The translations under genes and the position numbers were made by a program. From Betaproteobacteria bacterium (GTDB lineage Bacteria; Pseudomonadota; Gammaproteobacteria; Burkholderiales; Burkholderiaceae), in the NCBI GenBank assembly GCA_013205155.1, contig JABMMT010000151.1, positions 1 through 5,705 on the forward strand: a stretch of DNA of 5,705 nt, written 5' to 3'. A model generated the notes under the pieces. That model was not told the origin of the DNA. It saw only the letters and a list, made by a program, of their open reading frames with translations, and made no database searches. The first letter of the stretch is position 1; each line of letters begins with the position of its first letter. Positions 5,336-5,705 of this stretch are shown piece by piece.

Positions 5336-5503
5336 ATGGGTATTATAGAAATCATCAGTAAACCTAAAGATCGTTCTCAGAAGTTAGAGGAAGAGCGGGA
5401 ACAGAGTACGTCTAATCAGAAAGAATCTAAGAAAAGACCATCAGACACTGACCTTGAGTACAAACGGGATGAAAAAGATTGGTGGTGGTGTGACGATGTA
5501 TGA
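5336..5503 (+). CDS. Small hydrophilic protein of unknown function with a Trp-Trp-Trp-Cys C-terminus
   Basis: From ATG 5336 the frame gives 55 residues. An in-frame ATG at 5294 would give 69, but would overlap the membrane-peptide gene by 35 bases without a ribosome site, so I prefer the start seven bases after that gene's stop. The N-terminus MGIIEIISK is mildly hydrophobic. Residues about 10-45 are dense in Lys, Glu, Asp, Arg and Ser, low-complexity and probably disordered or a charged helix. The end is DEKDWWWCDDV, three tryptophans and a cysteine framed by acids, which is very unusual in so small a protein. Its stop TGA overlaps an ATG by four bases (ATGA at 5500), a classic sign of coupled translation. 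No family is recognised. It could be spurious, but the spacing on both sides argues for a real gene. Confidence 0.45.
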   Translation: MGIIEIISKPKDRSQKLEEEREQSTSNQKESKKRPSDTDLEYKRDEKDWWWCDDV

Positions 5504-5636
5504 CGAATAGATCGCAGAATAAAATCAAGCTCCCTAAAAAGACTTAACCGAACTACTAAATGACAGGTCAGTCGTCATAGGTCGGGAAGTGATTCATCCC
5601 ATCAAAGACAAAGATAGATTTCCAAACATGATTTAG
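5500..5636 (+). pseudogene. Small frame split by a one-base shift in an A-run (about 45 residues if restored)
   Basis: The ATGA overlap with the previous gene starts MTNRSQNKIKLPKKT, which stops at TAA 5545-5547. Shifting back one base at the A-run 5536-5540 (five A, then G) joins residue 14 to a coding-like continuation: DLTELLNDRSVVIGREV (5541-5591) and then IHPIKDKDRFPNMI with a TAG at 5634-5636. The continuation has no start codon of its own and its frame is closed just upstream by TAA at 5535, so it makes sense only as the second half of the first. A sixth A would restore one protein of about 45 residues. This may be a mutation, a slippage-based switch, ribosomal -1 frameshifting, or a sequencing error in a homopolymer. 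No family is recognised. Confidence 0.35.
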
Positions 5637-5672
5637 ATAATGCTGATTAATGTCTGAACTTTGTCGCCCAAC

Positions 5673-5698
5673 TGTTACCTAAAGTAACATTTACTCTT
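5673..5698 (+). terminator. Short stem-loop at the right end, possible terminator of the small-gene cluster
   Basis: TGTTAC (5673-5678) pairs perfectly with GTAACA (5684-5689) around a five-base loop, CTAAA. It is followed by TTTACTCTT, a T-rich but interrupted tract. It lies 37 bases after the last stop of the small-gene cluster, where a terminator would be expected. The stem has only two GC pairs, so termination would be weak. Confidence 0.35.
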
Positions 5699-5705
5699 CC
5701 GGACC

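Noticed and set aside
1..5705. CRISPR array, insertion sequence or integrase gene
   Set aside because: No regularly spaced repeats, no terminal inverted repeats with a transposase, and no recombinase motif was found in any frame. The mobile-element idea rests only on the tRNA-like repeats.

Overview
The window most likely comes from a low-GC betaproteobacterium of the Burkholderiales, with Polynucleobacter-like freshwater bacteria the best guess. This is inferred from two orphan periplasmic solute-binding proteins of the Bug (tripartite tricarboxylate transporter receptor) family, which is greatly expanded in that order, and from an AT-rich base composition unusual for most of its members. 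No rRNA or marker gene is present to prove it.

Layout. (1) Bases 1-37 (minus) hold the first 12 codons of a gene leaving the left edge, with a good Shine-Dalgarno site. (2) Bases 38-444 are a gene-poor gap containing a 45-base remnant resembling the 3' half of a tRNA-Arg(TCT). (3) Bases 445-4396 are a four-gene minus-strand cluster transcribed Bug receptor -> RidA-family protein -> Bug receptor -> succinate-semialdehyde dehydrogenase-like ALDH. (4) Bases 4397-4924 are a second gene-poor gap holding a second, 84% identical copy of the tRNA-like remnant in the same orientation, and a plausible plus-strand promoter. (5) Bases 4925-5636 carry plus-strand small genes: a 67-residue protein of unknown function, then a tight run of three tiny reading frames (35-residue single-pass membrane protein, 55-residue hydrophilic protein, and a roughly 45-residue frame broken by a one-base shift in an A-run). 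(6) The window ends with a short AT-rich stem-loop.

How the genes may work together. The four-gene cluster reads as a small carboxylate or semialdehyde scavenging module. Two secreted receptors bind organic acids or related ligands in the periplasm, a RidA-like protein without the canonical deaminase arginine may act on a pathway intermediate, and the ALDH oxidises a carboxylated semialdehyde, probably with NAD+. No TctA/TctB membrane subunits or regulator are present, so the receptors must dock on transporters encoded elsewhere or act as sensors.

The two most interesting signals are not ordinary genes. One is the pair of direct tRNA-3'-half repeats bracketing the metabolic cluster, which looks like the scars of an integrated element that has lost its integrase. 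The other is the micro-gene cluster at the right end, whose members are missed by ordinary length cut-offs.
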